Assembly: GCA_028673005.1 (NCBI GenBank)
Contig: CM054116.1
Coordinates: forward strand, 69,391,315 to 69,455,314
DNA from: Tanypteryx hageni
Taxonomy: Eukaryota > Arthropoda > Insecta > Odonata > Petaluridae
Direction of reading: 5' to 3'
DNA: 64,000 bases
This document shows, one piece after another, positions 1 to 12,217 of this stretch. Below the pieces are notes generated by a model that was not told the origin of the DNA, searched no databases, and saw only the letters and a program-made list of their open reading frames with translations. The position numbers and the translations under genes are program-made. How positions within the stretch are numbered: the stretch's first letter is position 1; each line of letters opens with the position of its first letter.

Positions 1-2308
1 GAGGGAAGGAACTAGATGCTGGGAGAATTTTTACGAGTCGTCAAAGCAGTCGCTTCAGAGAGGTGTGCGGGCGGAAACATCTTCTTTAGTTTCCCGAGCA
101 ATTTTACAACGATCAGTTAATTCTTGCATCCGATAAATTGGCTTTTGTTAATATGTAAATTTACGTGCGTCGTTAATTATTAATTCAAAATTCCTTGGAG
201 CAAAATAGAACGAAAACAGGAAATCTAATTCCCATTTCCTCCAATTCCTGGTTTAGGGCCAAGACAACCGTGATATCACCGCCTCGAAACATCCATACAG
301 CGGGCGAAATAAAAAAAATTGCGATAAATAATGCGTATTTTTATTCTCAAAATATCTCCACTTACGATCAGGCGCTTTAAAAATGCCTCGCTCTGCCTTC
401 GACACATCATATCGAAGCATAAAAAAGTAACGTCAAAAATAAAAACATATAAAACCCTTCAAATCTTTATCTCCTCCCTTGAAAGCCTCTCTCATCTCCA
501 TATTCGGCAGCAAGCACGTAAGCGCCGCGTGGTTCCTCAAGGATCCGTTCTAGCACCCATGGCCTTATCTACTGCTACTCCCGTGAGAGAATAGAGAGCA
601 AGCATCGAATGGGTAGGGTGGGCGACGTGGATAGCACGGAGTGAGTGAGTCTCACCCAGGGCAAGGGGAAGAGAGGAGAGAGCACGAGGAGAGTGGCTGC
701 GCGTTAAAAAACGTGGGAAGGGAGGGAGGATACGTGGTGGATTCTGGGAGAAGGGCATAGCGGGAGGGAGAGATGGGTGGGATGAGAAGGAAAGATGGGG
801 TTACCGGCTGCCTCCAACCTCTCTCTCCTATCCCTTTCCTCCTCCCCCCGCCTTCACTCTCACCCGCCCTCTCTCAACCTCCCGCAAGAGTGATGCGAGC
901 GCTAATGCGGCTAAAACGCCCGGCAAGCTCAATGGAAACACTTAAAGGCAAGCGTGTAGGAGAGGGAGCGAGAGAGAGAGAGAGTGAGTGAAAAGAGGGA
1001 GTATAGTGGAAGATGGTTTTGGAAGAGGGAGGAAGATAGGAGTTATTGAATGGAGGGGAGGAAAGGGAGGGGATATTGGAGAGAGAAAAAGGAGTCACTT
1101 TTAGAGTGTCGAATGCGTTTGATGGTGGAAGGGACAGGCGTATGGAGAGGTCGCTGGTCTCTTTTCGTCCACACTCTCTCTTCTCCAACTTTCTATCTAT
1201 CAAGAGACGCATCTCTCTCCACTTCTTCCCCTTCAACTCAGTTTTATCTCTACTCCGTTATTCTTCTCCTTTCCTCTCCTATTCCTCCTTCTAACCTTCA
1301 TTCCTTTACTTTTTGTTGCACAACACGAGTCACGCTGAGGCCATGAACTTATGGGCGCGGGGGAAGAAGGCGGAGGCGAGAAAAAGGGAGAAAATAAGAA
1401 CCATTTTCTTATTCTACTTATCCCAAGGGTGTTGAGAAAAGGCGTGAGTGAGCGCGTGTGACGCCACGGCGTCTGTGTGTGTGTGTGTGTGTGAGAGAGG
1501 AATTAATTTCAATTCTTGACTCGACAAAAAGGATGGATGCGATTAGCTTGGAGGAAACGGACCACGTCAAGATGGATGTTCCTTTTGAATGCGTTTCGAA
1601 GGGATGTGGTGATCGACCGAGGTGAGATGTCAAGGGAGATAAAATTGCGTCATTTTTTTCGCCTTATTTACGTCTGGTGATAATCAGGGAAAAGAGGAAG
1701 AGGATAGTCAGGCGAGGTGAGGGAGAGTGTGTGATAGAGGTCGTTATCGTGTGGGTGCAAAAAGTTTCATCTCTTGGCGTAAACACGTTTTATCCTCCCG
1801 TTCGAATAAACTCGATTAGATGCGTCGCCTAAGCCTCCACAAGATGTTTTTAATATTCCTCTCAAAAGTTTTTTTTCCTATCCTCGCCAAGACGATAACT
1901 AACTCGGGACTTAAAGGGAACGCCAAAAATTCGAAAGACTGAAAATTCGAGGAACAGGGATCCAAATCAACGCATAGGAATAACTGCAGGAGGAAACAAA
2001 AACAATAGAATCACCGAAAACTACGAGTTGTTACCTCTCGAGTAGTTGAGGCCGGACTTTGTTCGATCTATTCTCTGAAAACGCGGCGATGATTAGCGTC
2101 AATTGGTGAAAATGCGCGCCATAAGTTTTCAAATCTTCGTCTTTGACGGCTTGCGATTCGTATAATGAGAGAGAATTACTATCGAAACTGAACCAGAACT
2201 GGTTAAGGAGTGATGACGCCCGACGTTGGCGAGAATAAAAACAAAGTCATAAACACCTAGTTAATTGCGGGTTGGTATGCCAAGTAAAGAAGGCTCGGAT
2301 AAATCTAA

Positions 2309-2385
<77 letters not shown>

Positions 2386-3461
2386 ATAGGCGAAAGTATA
2401 ACCTTGAACTACCCCTGATGAAACGTCATTTGGATAAGACAATTCTACTATCCAAAAGGAAGAAGCAAGGAGAAAAATAAAAAATATCGAATGTAACTAT
2501 ATACAATTCAAATTAAACATGGTAAATACGCACCTACAACAGAAAATTAACGGAAGGAACTAGATCGCCAATTAGAATTTACACTAGCAGTAACCTATGG
2601 AATGTCTCTTTTCATTTTACCCCGCATGCATCATTTTTCGAGGGCGAAGAGAGAAACGACGTTTTTTGGAAGACTGCCATAAAATAAAGGACGAGATAAA
2701 ACGGAGATAGGCTGAATAAATAAGTACAAGACCTCTGTAATTAATGCCGTAAGCGGAACGAGGTAGCCTGTCCATCTCCCTTTCTATGTATGTACGTATA
2801 TATATATATATATCTATCTCCCTCTCGTCCTAAGACATTCGCATGGGGATATAAATGGGACTGCGAAAACAAATGAGCGATGGAGACATGCAACCAGCCT
2901 TATTTTCCCCGAGTCGTGTTTTCGCCATACCAAACACATGTGTCCCAGACTCGCAAAACTCCTCTTTTTTTCTACTCCTCCCCCTCTCTCCCTATCCCCC
3001 TTTCTTTCCAGCACGTCCCACCATACGCGCTTACGTCGTTCCACCAACCCTCCCAAAGGGACGCCATTTTTCTCTCTTTCTATCCATCTCTCTCTTTCTC
3101 TCCCCCCCTGGCCTACTACTCCGCCATGACTGTCTTTATCTCTCATCGAAACACTCAAGAAACCTAACGGGCTAGCCCATTTACACCTTTTAAGCTCCAT
3201 CACAGTGATCCCTATGGCTCCAAAATGTATTTCTTTTGCTCCTACTGATAATTTCCCTTTCCCGGCCAGCTTCTACGTTCCCTCCCACCGCGTCCTATAT
3301 GGGCCATTCAATGGTTTCGCCTACTCTTTTTTAACGATTTGTTTTGTTGCTCCTGCGGAAGTTGTCAAAGAGTGTTTAAAAAAATGCAAAATTTTCGAAG
3401 ATGATTGTGAAAAAAGGGCCATACAATATTTGAGAATTGTTTCGAGCTTCTTACTTACCAA
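1..3461. other. Gene-free flank beyond the 3' end of the LMO4-like gene
   Basis: I see no supportable gene here. The interval is AT-rich DNA with a purine-rich block at about 640-1080, a (TG)n run at 1473-1493, a 70-bp (AT)35 array at 2311-2380, a short (TA)n run near 2798-2812 and a C/T-rich block at about 2945-3120. Open frames in the purine or pyrimidine blocks encode Ser/Leu/Pro- or Arg/Glu/Gly-rich strings and have no family resemblance. Confidence 0.6.
2311..2380. repeat. (AT)35 microsatellite
   Basis: An uninterrupted dinucleotide run of 70 bp. It is one of several (AT)n arrays in the window; others are near 13598, 13906, 44449, 62692 and 63181. It is probably length-polymorphic. Confidence 0.95.
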
Positions 3462-3733
3462 CAGGGCCGAACCGGGCTACGAGCGGCTGCCAGGGGCGCT
3501 ATCCCGATTATTTATTTGCATTGCTTGCAAGTGAATAAATATTGGATACCAATTTATAACGAGGAACAGGCTAGAATCTTGATGGCTTCCTTTTAATTTT
3601 TCATTATCAATATTTTTTACAGAGCGATGAATAAATTAACATGCACTTTGTAAATATCTCAACAAACATTAACGGAGGGGGACGCCGGAGAGATATCTCG
3701 CCCGGGGCGCCAAAATTCCTTGGGTCGCTCCTG
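3462..3733. mobile_element. hAT-like non-autonomous element (MITE) with 8-bp target duplication
   Basis: A 272-bp insertion bounded on both sides by the 8-mer CTTACCAA (3454-3461 and 3734-3741). The ends are imperfect terminal inverted repeats: the left begins CAGGGCCGAACC and the right, read inward on the other strand, begins CAGGAGCGACCC (9 of 12 match). An 8-bp duplication with CAGG-type ends is the hallmark of the hAT superfamily. The interior has no transposase coding and carries a short palindrome (GAGATATCTC) near its right end. Superfamily assignment rests on duplication length and end sequence only. Confidence 0.7.
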
Positions 3734-3932
3734 CTTACCAACTATAAGATTTTGGTGCCAATTAATAGAAGACGCTTTAGCTCTTAATAACGTGGGCATC
3801 TAGAAATAGTCTGTTACACAAACAGTCCAGTACAACTTAACGTGCTCAAGCTAATATTTCATGGATGGCAAGATCGACGATACAGGGACATTCGAAAGAA
3901 CTTATTAAATATTCAGCAGAGTTAAAACCGTA

Positions 3933-3938
3933 TTTATT
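3933..3938 (-). promoter_or_regulatory. Candidate polyadenylation signal of the LMO4-like gene
   Basis: AATAAA on the minus strand about 280 bp after the stop codon of the LMO4-like last exon. It is the nearest canonical hexamer I found downstream of that exon, so the 3' UTR would occupy roughly 3910-4215. The region is AT-rich, so the hexamer could be chance. Confidence 0.35.
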
Positions 3939-4215
3939 ACAGCGCAAACATATACAATAAATATATTGAAAAGACTCATGTGATGTCATGATATCACTTT
4001 CTTCGCATGTCATAGCAAAGTTCCTGGTTCCAAAAGAAACGTGGAATCGATGAAGCACTCGAGAGTGATATCCTCGATGCAGTTCGGTTACCGGGAACGC
4101 ATTTACTACACGCGCATATTCGGCAGAGCGGCATTAATACCGCATGGCGCTAGTAGTTCGTTTCTCTCGACGATAGATGGGGACTCACCCTGCCTCGGCC
4201 CGCGCCCCGCCGCCC

Positions 4216-4480
4216 TCAGTCTCTACTCCGCCGAGGTCGCCCGACCTTCCCCTTGCGGACACCCGTCGTCGTGGTCGTCGCCGCGGGACCTCCGACTCCA
4301 CCACCGCCTCCGCCTCCAGGACCTCCTGGACCGGGTGGAGATGCCGACGAGGACGGGGAGGCGTTGGATGATGCGGCCGCCGCCGCTGCTGCAGCCGCCG
4401 CGGCCGCTGCTGCTGCAGCACCCTTGAGCAGCTTGTGCCAATCCTGCTCGCACACCAGGCTGCCGGCTAAGAGATAGTAC
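4216..4480 (-). CDS. LMO4-like: LMO4-like LIM-only protein, last coding exon (end of LIM2 and C-terminal tail)
   Basis: LIM-only proteins are nuclear adaptors that bind LDB/Chip-type cofactors through their LIM zinc fingers. This exon starts after an AG acceptor (4482-4481). With the previous exon's terminal AG it completes an Arg codon and then reads YYLLAGSLVCEQDWHKLLKG. The Cys and Asp of CEQD are the last two zinc ligands of LIM2, as in the CEHD of human LMO4 (from memory). After the domain come 16 alanines, a Ser/Pro/Gly-rich stretch with seven consecutive Gly, five Thr, and the tail RKGKVGRPRRSRD before TGA at 4216-4218. The GRPRR core resembles an AT-hook. The exon is much more GC-rich than its surroundings. 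The exon join keeps the frame exactly, which makes the gene model strong. The low-complexity tail may vary between alleles. Confidence 0.9.
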
Positions 4481-6448
4481 CTGATGAAGAAACGATATAT
4501 TGCAGGATTAGTCAACGAAATTGGAGAAAATTGGACAACGCCAGCTCGCCTCTCTTTCGTCCTGCCACGCACCGAGAGACTTCAATGCTTGGCACCGAAT
4601 ATTACGAGTGCGAATAATTTTGCAATTCGCTTCTACCCATCTGTCTCTGTATAATTAGGAGAGATTGTCATCCGTTAGCACTCTCTGACTCGATTATACC
4701 GAGTTCTCTCACTCTTAATGACTGTGGAATTAAAGAAAAAGGGCGTTATTTTAACAGGCTGGTGCGCTTATTTGCATGTGGAAATGGGCGATAAAGGACC
4801 TCGATAAAGTCCGGTTAACAAGCCCTCTATATTATTTTTTAGGGTGTATTTTGAAGGGAACACCACTTCCCGTAAAATAACTCGATTCCTTTTGGTTACG
4901 AATCTAGCCATATGTCTGAGGGCAAAGGTCTTGCAAAGGACGCTAATGAGGACGGCTCCCTCGTATCTCTCTTTTGCAATAGGCGAAAATATTTTAACGA
5001 GCGAGCACACGTTCGAAGCTTTTCATCCGGAATGGAAAAGGAAGTTAAGACCGAGTCCTGGCGGTCGGTCGATCGATCCGACCCGATGGCGATTTTTCTC
5101 GCGGCCCGATATCCGCTCGGATTTTACCGAAAAGTATTTTCTCGGAATTCTTAATTTACGACGGCCATCTCTCGGCTTTGCCGGAATAATGCTCGGCAGG
5201 AAATGCCTGCCGACTGCGAGAGAGATGACCTACGGAGCGAGGCATGAAAACATTCGCATCCGGCTCTGGATTTTTATGACACCGCTGGGTTTTTCTTCGG
5301 AACGCTCGCTCGCGGAACGCAATTAAATTTGTGCCCATAGTTAACGCGCGTTATCTTGGCTCGAGGATCGAAATTGCGCGTTTTATTGTTGTATGTCTTC
5401 ATTATGTACCTACTTCACTCTGCGTATATTAATGCCATGCTGATTAGGAGTTGCCAAACTATAATTTACAATCCTTGATTAAATTCTCGGGAGATTCGAC
5501 TGTTTCTTTTCCGACTTCCGATGTTAACTACCATCGCGCTTCGTTGCTGTTTCTACGCAATCAACAAATTTAACAAATTTTTAAGGAATGGTCGAATAAT
5601 GCAAAGGCCATTAAAAATAGTTTATTTTTATCTTTCAAACACCATCCCCCGAATTATCGCCACCGGAGGCTACGTAAAAATGGGGCATACTCGGAGAATT
5701 CTTGCTTGCTATTTTTTTTGTCGAAATGAAATGCTTAAAAAAAGTGTGTCGCGTTTAAGTGCCGCTGGACGAATAAGACCGGAATAATTCCTTCTCGTAT
5801 AAAAAATAAATAGAATGAAATTCAACGAAAACGCAACGAGCGCGTCAAGATCATTTGCATCGCGCACGGGGAGAAAGAAAAAGAAGGGACTCAAAGAGCA
5901 TTTAAAAAAATAGGAAACTCGGGAAACACGCATGCAGAACGAAAATTCCCCCACGCGCGAGTCCCCGCTTACGGACGAAAAATAAAAAAAGAACATCGGG
6001 AAAAAATTAACTCTTTCCCCCCTTATTTCGCGAATATCTCCCCATTTCTTTATCCCTCTCTTTCTCTCCCGCATTAAAAATTTCCCACCCTCGACCACCC
6101 GTCCCGCAATTAAAAATAAAACTAAAATTAAGGAAAATTGTGGCGGGGCATTTAACCTTGGGACGTATTTATTTAAAAAGAAAAAAGGGAGTGGGAAATG
6201 GAAGGCGGTGGGATGGAGTAGGGGGGAGAGGCGAATGAGTTTTAATTTGCATGCATAATTCCGACTCTTTTTCTCCTCCCGAAAATAAAAAAAAAACTGC
6301 TAGTGTCATCTCCCATCTATCCCATCCCTTCTCCCTATATAATTCCAAGGGGTGCGGCCAACCGCTAAGGGCACCATCTAGTCACCCTCTCGTCCCCACC
6401 TCCCCTTCTCTCCCTCTTTCAAACACACAAACACTCCCTCTCTCTCAC
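4481..6448 (-). other. Intron of the LMO4-like gene
   Basis: A 1,968-bp phase-2 intron with donor GTGAGA (from 6448 downward) and an AG acceptor at 4482-4481. It interrupts the Arg codon in the second zinc finger of LIM2. I see no convincing exon inside it. It holds a perfect 8-bp-arm hairpin (5193-5213), an imperfect 21-bp palindrome (5063-5083) and a C/T-rich block just before the donor side (about 6310-6440). Confidence 0.85.
5193..5213. repeat. Short perfect hairpin in the LMO4-like intron
   Basis: TCGGCAGG and CCTGCCGA are perfect complements separated by five bases. There is no U-tract or other sign of function, and it may be chance. Confidence 0.5.
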
Positions 6449-6697
6449 CTGTCCCCAGGTACCAGCTGCGCCTGACACTTTGAGCACGCAAAGCACTTGA
6501 GGTGGAAAACTGAGTTGGTAGCTGAATTAGGACCTCCGTTGCCCTGGGGACCGGCGTTGCCTTGGGGACCGCCGGTGGGGTTGGACGCGTGGTTGGGGCC
6601 ACCTCCGCCGCTCTGCGGGGGTCCGGCCCGCATCACGAATTCGCTAGCCGGGATGGTCTGTCCGCAGGCCGCGCAAGCCCCCGTGCTCCCGAACAAC
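6449..6697 (-). CDS. LMO4-like: LMO4-like LIM-only protein, exon encoding most of LIM2
   Basis: The exon is bounded by a pyrimidine tract and AG acceptor (6699-6698) and the donor AG|GTGAGA after 6449. It encodes 82 full codons plus split Arg codons at both ends. The start LFGSTGACAACGQTIPASEF aligns closely with the LIM2 start of vertebrate LMO4 (LFGNSGACSACGQSIPASEL, from memory). Zinc ligands are C8 and C11, then H65, C68, C71 and C74 (HLKC and CSKC). The remaining two lie in the next exon. The odd point is spacing: 53 residues separate C11 from H65, against about 18 in human LMO4. A roughly 35-residue Gly/Pro/Asn/Gln-rich segment is inserted in the first finger loop within one exon. The upstream exon with LIM1 must lie at higher coordinates and was not found here. 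Confidence 0.92.
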
Positions 6698-7948
6698 CTG
6701 GTGAGGAGAGAGAGAAAGAAAGGATTAGAAGAGTAGGTTTTTGCACACGCCGCTGGAAGATGAAACAGTGCGATCAATTGGGCGACGGGCTGCATTAACC
6801 ACCTACGGTTTAAAAGGGCGGAGAGCTATTTTACACTCCGACATTCAGCGATTAAAATAATCAGTTTTTATCAAGGCCTTATTAAATCGTCGAAAATGTC
6901 CACTTGGCCGCATTTGCTATTTTTCCAGTAATTCGTATCGCTTATATCAAACGGAACTAAAACAATTAAGATTTTTAAAATAAATTCATAGTTGCAGACT
7001 CCATGTTTGTGGAAATGACTCGCTTTTGAATCAATGAAAGTGAAAAAAACCTTGAAAATTTGAGAAATATTGTTTTTGGGAGATGAAATCGCATGGTGGT
7101 GATACAGAGTTTTTCTCCGAGTGCTCAATCGTGTTTTTACTGTCTATTATAGGGATTTCCTTAGGAGACAAATAACTCGATATGTAATTCTAAAATTATG
7201 CGGTATAATAGAGACCATCAGACACAGTAGCTCAACGAGAAGAATCAAATAATTCGAAAAAACTTTTTATTATCCACCATCAATGGAGCCATTTGCAAAT
7301 TTGCAGTAGTATTTGAAGTAGTGAAGTACATCCTACAATAATTTTCTTTGCACAATTATCTAACATCATCTAGGAGTTAATTACCGCGAAGCTTTATTCA
7401 AATTTTTTAATACATGCGCGGATAAATTTAATGCATTAAGCAAAGATTAAATGAACTTCACCGGGCGCATGTTGCTATATGGCTTACTCAAGTTATTAAT
7501 TTGGAAGCATATCATGAATTATTACAATTAATTTTGTTCAGAATCGAACGTCATATGCAAGAAATATTTCCGTTAAATTTATATTAAATGTTCAAAGGGT
7601 ACATCGACGGCGTTATTTTACCATCGACTGAATCTAAAATAAGTAATGCGCAACCTGTTTACTCAAACGGAAGAGCTTTTAATCTTTTAAAAATTTGTTA
7701 TACTGAATCAATGATAATAAATTCGCCGTGCACGTTTCATATCTACGCCTGAGGGCTTGCGTCGGATGGAAATAATCGCTTGCTAAATTCTGGTCCTAAT
7801 AATAATCCACTCGAATTAAGACGCGTGAAAAGCGATCGCCTTACTATCCCTTAGATTCCGTTCCCGTTCCTCTCGGAGATAAACCTTTTTCTTCCTCATC
7901 CCGTTCCTATTTCGCCCGCTACCCCTCTTACCCCGCCCCAACCCCCAA

Positions 7949-8081
7949 CTACGCCCCCGCAGCCGATTCCCTTTTGTGCAGACGCCTCGCAAAAACCAAC
8001 AGGTAGCGCAGCGCGGCGCACTCCGCCGGCGCACCCTCCCGCTCGCCCAGCGGCTCAATTTCCTCCTCACGTCTCATTAGT
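7949..8081 (-). CDS. Possible short terminal exon or small ORF of unknown function
   Basis: I do not recognise this product. On the minus strand a good acceptor (pyrimidine-rich CCTCTCTCTTTGATCTTCGCAG, AG at 8083-8082) is followed by an open frame. The frame has an ATG at 8077-8075 and ends at TAG 7949-7951. The 42-residue product begins MRREEEIEPLGEREG and contains an ECAALRYLLVFARRLHK stretch that could form an amphipathic helix. The patch is GC-rich with GC-rich third positions, unlike the AT-rich DNA around it. It could be the last exon of another minus-strand gene, or an untranslated or alternative LMO4-like exon. It could also be chance. Confidence 0.3.
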
Positions 8082-11000
8082 CTGCGAAGATCAAAGAGAG
8101 AGGACTGCTAGAAAGGCTTTTCGAGTATTTCATATGTCGTACCAGAATAAAATGAAAACGGAAGAAAAAAGTAAGCGGGTCGTAAAAATGATAGTAGTCG
8201 GATTTGATAGTCTGAGAAGGAATCGCAAGAATGACATTAAAGGCAATCGATTCGGTATTTTTTTACTTTTTATAGAAAGTTGGATTTGTAAACATGAATA
8301 GGGGCGTTTTTTTGTAAGTTTCGGTGTTTAATATGACAGAATTCTTCGATCCGCGATCCTCTCTAGCGTAGGAGAAAAAAATTGCGATTTTTTGCGTGGT
8401 GAAAAAAATTAATGCCCCGAAATTTTCCGAGCATTATACGCATTTTTTTGCGTAAAAATGGTGAAAAAGGTTTTTTGGTCAATCAATAATAGTTATTTGC
8501 GGACACTTTCACCAATGAAGCATAACTGTCATAAATGTTGAATTTCGATGGAATTGCCATTAAAATTTTTGTTTCAAAGGCAGAAATAAGAATTATCTTT
8601 TTCTTTCAGCCTTTATAAAGCTGGTTTTCAGAAGAAATGATGAAGAAGATAAACGTTTTAGACTCTTAATATTAATTGTACTTACATAATATAATCAGTA
8701 CATATTTGTAAATATGATGAAATAACGTTTCATATTATATAAAAAGTTCGTAATATCTTCAATGAAACCTGCACGGGTTAAATTGATTTTATTACTACAA
8801 TTATACATGGTGATAAAGGCAATTTTGACGTTTTGCTCGTAAAAACATGGATGCGTATTATAATTTAAAAAATTACGGCATGTCCAAGTTCTCTGTATGA
8901 ACAGACAAAATTTTGTTCAAATAGGTACAATGAATGACACGGATAACCCACACTTAACAATGGGATTATGTAGCTTCTCCAGAGGTACGAACACTGACAT
9001 GCATTCAAGTTTATATCGCATTAAATTCTCATTCTGTTGTTATTAACGAAATACTTGTCCATCGTTGTATTTACATTATGATTTGTCGAATACTTTCCAT
9101 CTGTAATAATAATTTTCTGTCTTTTTGTTGTCACCGATCTGTGATTTTGAGAACTACATACTGAGCAGTAGTACTACAAATGCATAGTTGGGCAGTTTTA
9201 GCTCATTCATCGCTATTGCACGCAGGTAAGCCTTTTAAATGTTACTCTTCCGCATTTTTAGTTCCAAACGAACGGAATTCATCCTCTCTGGTAATAGAAT
9301 AGGTGACTGAGGAGAAAAGAAAATGGAACCTTCCCGGAGAGCAAAAACGCTTGTGAAGGAAGGCCTTGGGGTAGGTAGATCACGGTTTTAAAAAGATGGA
9401 CCATAGTTACGCGAGACTTGACGAAGGAATTTTGGAATAAATTGCCACACTCGTTCACATATTTCACTTCGAATATCCTCCAGTGGTTTTATCCGACGCA
9501 ATTCAAATAAATGCCGACCGATACCATTTTATTTAGGCCACAAGGTTAAACGCGTTTCCCCTTTTCTGCGGTATCCGCTAACTGCGTCATTTAGATGGAG
9601 ACGAGGATGAGGAAAGGAATGAAGCAAAGACCACAGCGATGTAATTCGAGATAAGATGCGCAGCAAAAGAAAATTACGACTCAAATTAAGCAAAATAATT
9701 ATCCAATCCAAACTTCACATAAAAGAAAGCGCGAGCATGCATTTCGGGGCACGGCCGCTCGACCATTAGGCACGATAACACACGTCTGGCTGCATTCGCG
9801 ATGAATATCTCAGAAAGATATTATTTCCTCCTTAATTTTATATACAAAGAAATGTTCAAACACACACATGTATGGCGTATTTGGGGATTTTTATGGCGAA
9901 TTTTTTTCTGGCGGGCAAACCCTCCGACACCGGCAGTTTCGGGACGAAGGAAGCCAAAATTGTGTGATTTTTCCAGATACCCATCGCGAGTGTACATGCA
10001 TTAAAAGGTATCGTGTTAGGCAGGGAATTCAAAAACAACGCGATCTTCGCCCAGATAAGGAACACCGCCGCTTTTCTGACTCCACCCACCCACCCGATTC
10101 TCCCTCGGAAAAATCTGTTTCTTTTTACGATAACCGCGGGTTGAATTTGTTCCGAGAAATGAAGCTATCTCGACGCGAACACGACGAACGGACGGGTAAG
10201 GATATCACTCGCGCCATGGCGACCTTTGTTTGCGACAAAAAAAAATTGAATCAGATGAACGAGATTCGTGAGGTCCAAATGCAAGGGAGATGTACGATAT
10301 TTTATACATGGAAGAGATTTGCGTCCGCCTCCGTGCCTGCGCACACATAGATACGCTTATGTTGGTGCAAGCGAAACTAACGATTATTTTATTCTTATAA
10401 CAACGCAACTTTCTCGGTCATTCTTGCGTATGGCAATTTATCCTGCCAGAAACTTATCTAGCGGACGCATCTCCGGGGGCCTTATCCAATTCAAGACTTT
10501 CATTTTATTCAGGTTTCTCTTTACGATAAGGAAAGTCTAAAGGGGGAGAGAAATTGCTAGCGTGAGTCCTTTCTCCCAAGCTTCCCGTATATATAACGCA
10601 CGCACATTCCACTTTTCCACCCCTTCACGCACTCTCTCGCCCAAACCTCACCAGCCCCTAAAAAACACGCCCTTTCCCATCTCATTCCCCCTTTCGTATC
10701 CCTCCCACCCTTCTCTCAACCCCTTCCCTCCCTCCGGCCCCACCCACTAAAATATCGGTATCCTTGGCCTCTCCCCCACACCTCTGCATACCCTTCCAAC
10801 TTCGCCCCTTTCTTCGAATTCCCTCCACCCCTCCTATTATCCTCCACCACCTCCTTTTCTCCCTCCTCTTTCCTCCCTTTCCCTCCCCCTTCTCCCCTTC
10901 GCATCAAAATCCCTTTTTCCCCCTCCCCATCTCTCCTTGTTACGACCTTGGCCATTGGTGGTAATTGGTGGTTCTTACGCCCGGACGAAGGAAGGAGGGA

Positions 11001-12192
11001 GGGTGGGAGGAAGGGGAGGAAGGATGTAGTGGGAGGAAGGACGGGGAGAGAGAGAGATAGAGAGAGGCGCCTGAGGGCAGGGAGTTGGGAGGGAATGTGG
11101 GAGGAAAGGCGAGGAGAAGGGAAAAACACGCCGTAGGTTTAGCGCTCGAATTTTCGAACCTTTCGCTTCAGATTCGAAAGACGATAAATTTACGTATCGG
11201 TAAGAACAAACAAGGAGGGCGTAAAGGTTTTGAAAGACGTGTTCCAAAGAGAACGTGAAAAGATCGCGGTTAAAATTTCGCTTGCGATGTCTGAAAAAAA
11301 CCTTCTCGCTGTCTCTCTCAATCGGCCCTTGTCATATACACCGATGGTTCGAATAGTATAAGCATAGTGTCCATCTACAGAAAATTCGAGTTGTGGAACT
11401 TCGATATATCGAGCTTGAATACTGGAGATAAAAACCGCCATTTCGAGCAGTCGAAATTACGAGTTAACGGAGATCTGATTTTGTCTAAATAATTCTCACT
11501 GGCCAGTTATCAACTCAACCAACCTTGAGCAAAACGCCACAATAACATACCGATATCGTTTTCTGATCGTTTCATCATTTGAAATAGCATACTGGGAAGA
11601 TTTATTTTCACGCGAGTCTCTCGAACGATCACGAAGGCGGCTGTCAGAAATCGCTCGCGCAATAGCTGAAGGTCGTACAGCGAGAGACGGAGTATCATTA
11701 AAGAGATTCTGTATTATGGACGTGTAAAGAACTGTGATCCTATGAATGGTATGGAATAGAGGGGGGTTATCAATGGAGTGGGTTACAAGAGGGAGCGACG
11801 AGGGCAAGAAGGCATAGAAGAGGTAAAAAATTAACAGGAAAGGGTTTGTACATGGTACAAGGAGTCGGGGATACGGAAGAGCGGTGGGATTTTATGGAAT
11901 GGGGAGGAAGAAGGGCGGAAGATTGAGTGGATGGCCGCGACCGGATGATAAAAAAATCCCGAGTTAGTCACAATACGTTTCATGAGGTAAAACTTTTAAG
12001 AGTACACAACCATTTCCCCAATAAATGATGGCAGTGAGACGTTATTATCATGCAAAAAATAACTCGGTGGCAAAAAATGTACATCGTTGCAGATTGAAGG
12101 ACAGTGTAAATCACGAATATCGAAAACGCACGCGGATGAAGTATCGGCAAACAATGGCGGATTTAAGGGGGGCCGAACTTGGCGCGCGGCAG

Positions 12193-12217
12193 GGGGTCCC
12201 TTGAAGCAAGGGACCCC
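12193..12217. repeat. Perfect 11-bp-stem hairpin
   Basis: GGGGTCCCTTG and CAAGGGACCCC are exact complements separated by AAG. The hairpin follows a G-rich tract in a context that looks repeat-derived, so it may be part of a decayed mobile element. No target duplication is visible. Confidence 0.6.

Noticed and set aside
4844..5326. 160-codon plus-strand frame
   Set aside because: Falls inside the LMO4-like intron on the opposite strand; composition is non-repetitive but no motif or homologue is recognised.
9868..10350. 160-codon plus-strand frame
   Set aside because: No recognisable motif and no exon boundaries or coding signal; probably chance.
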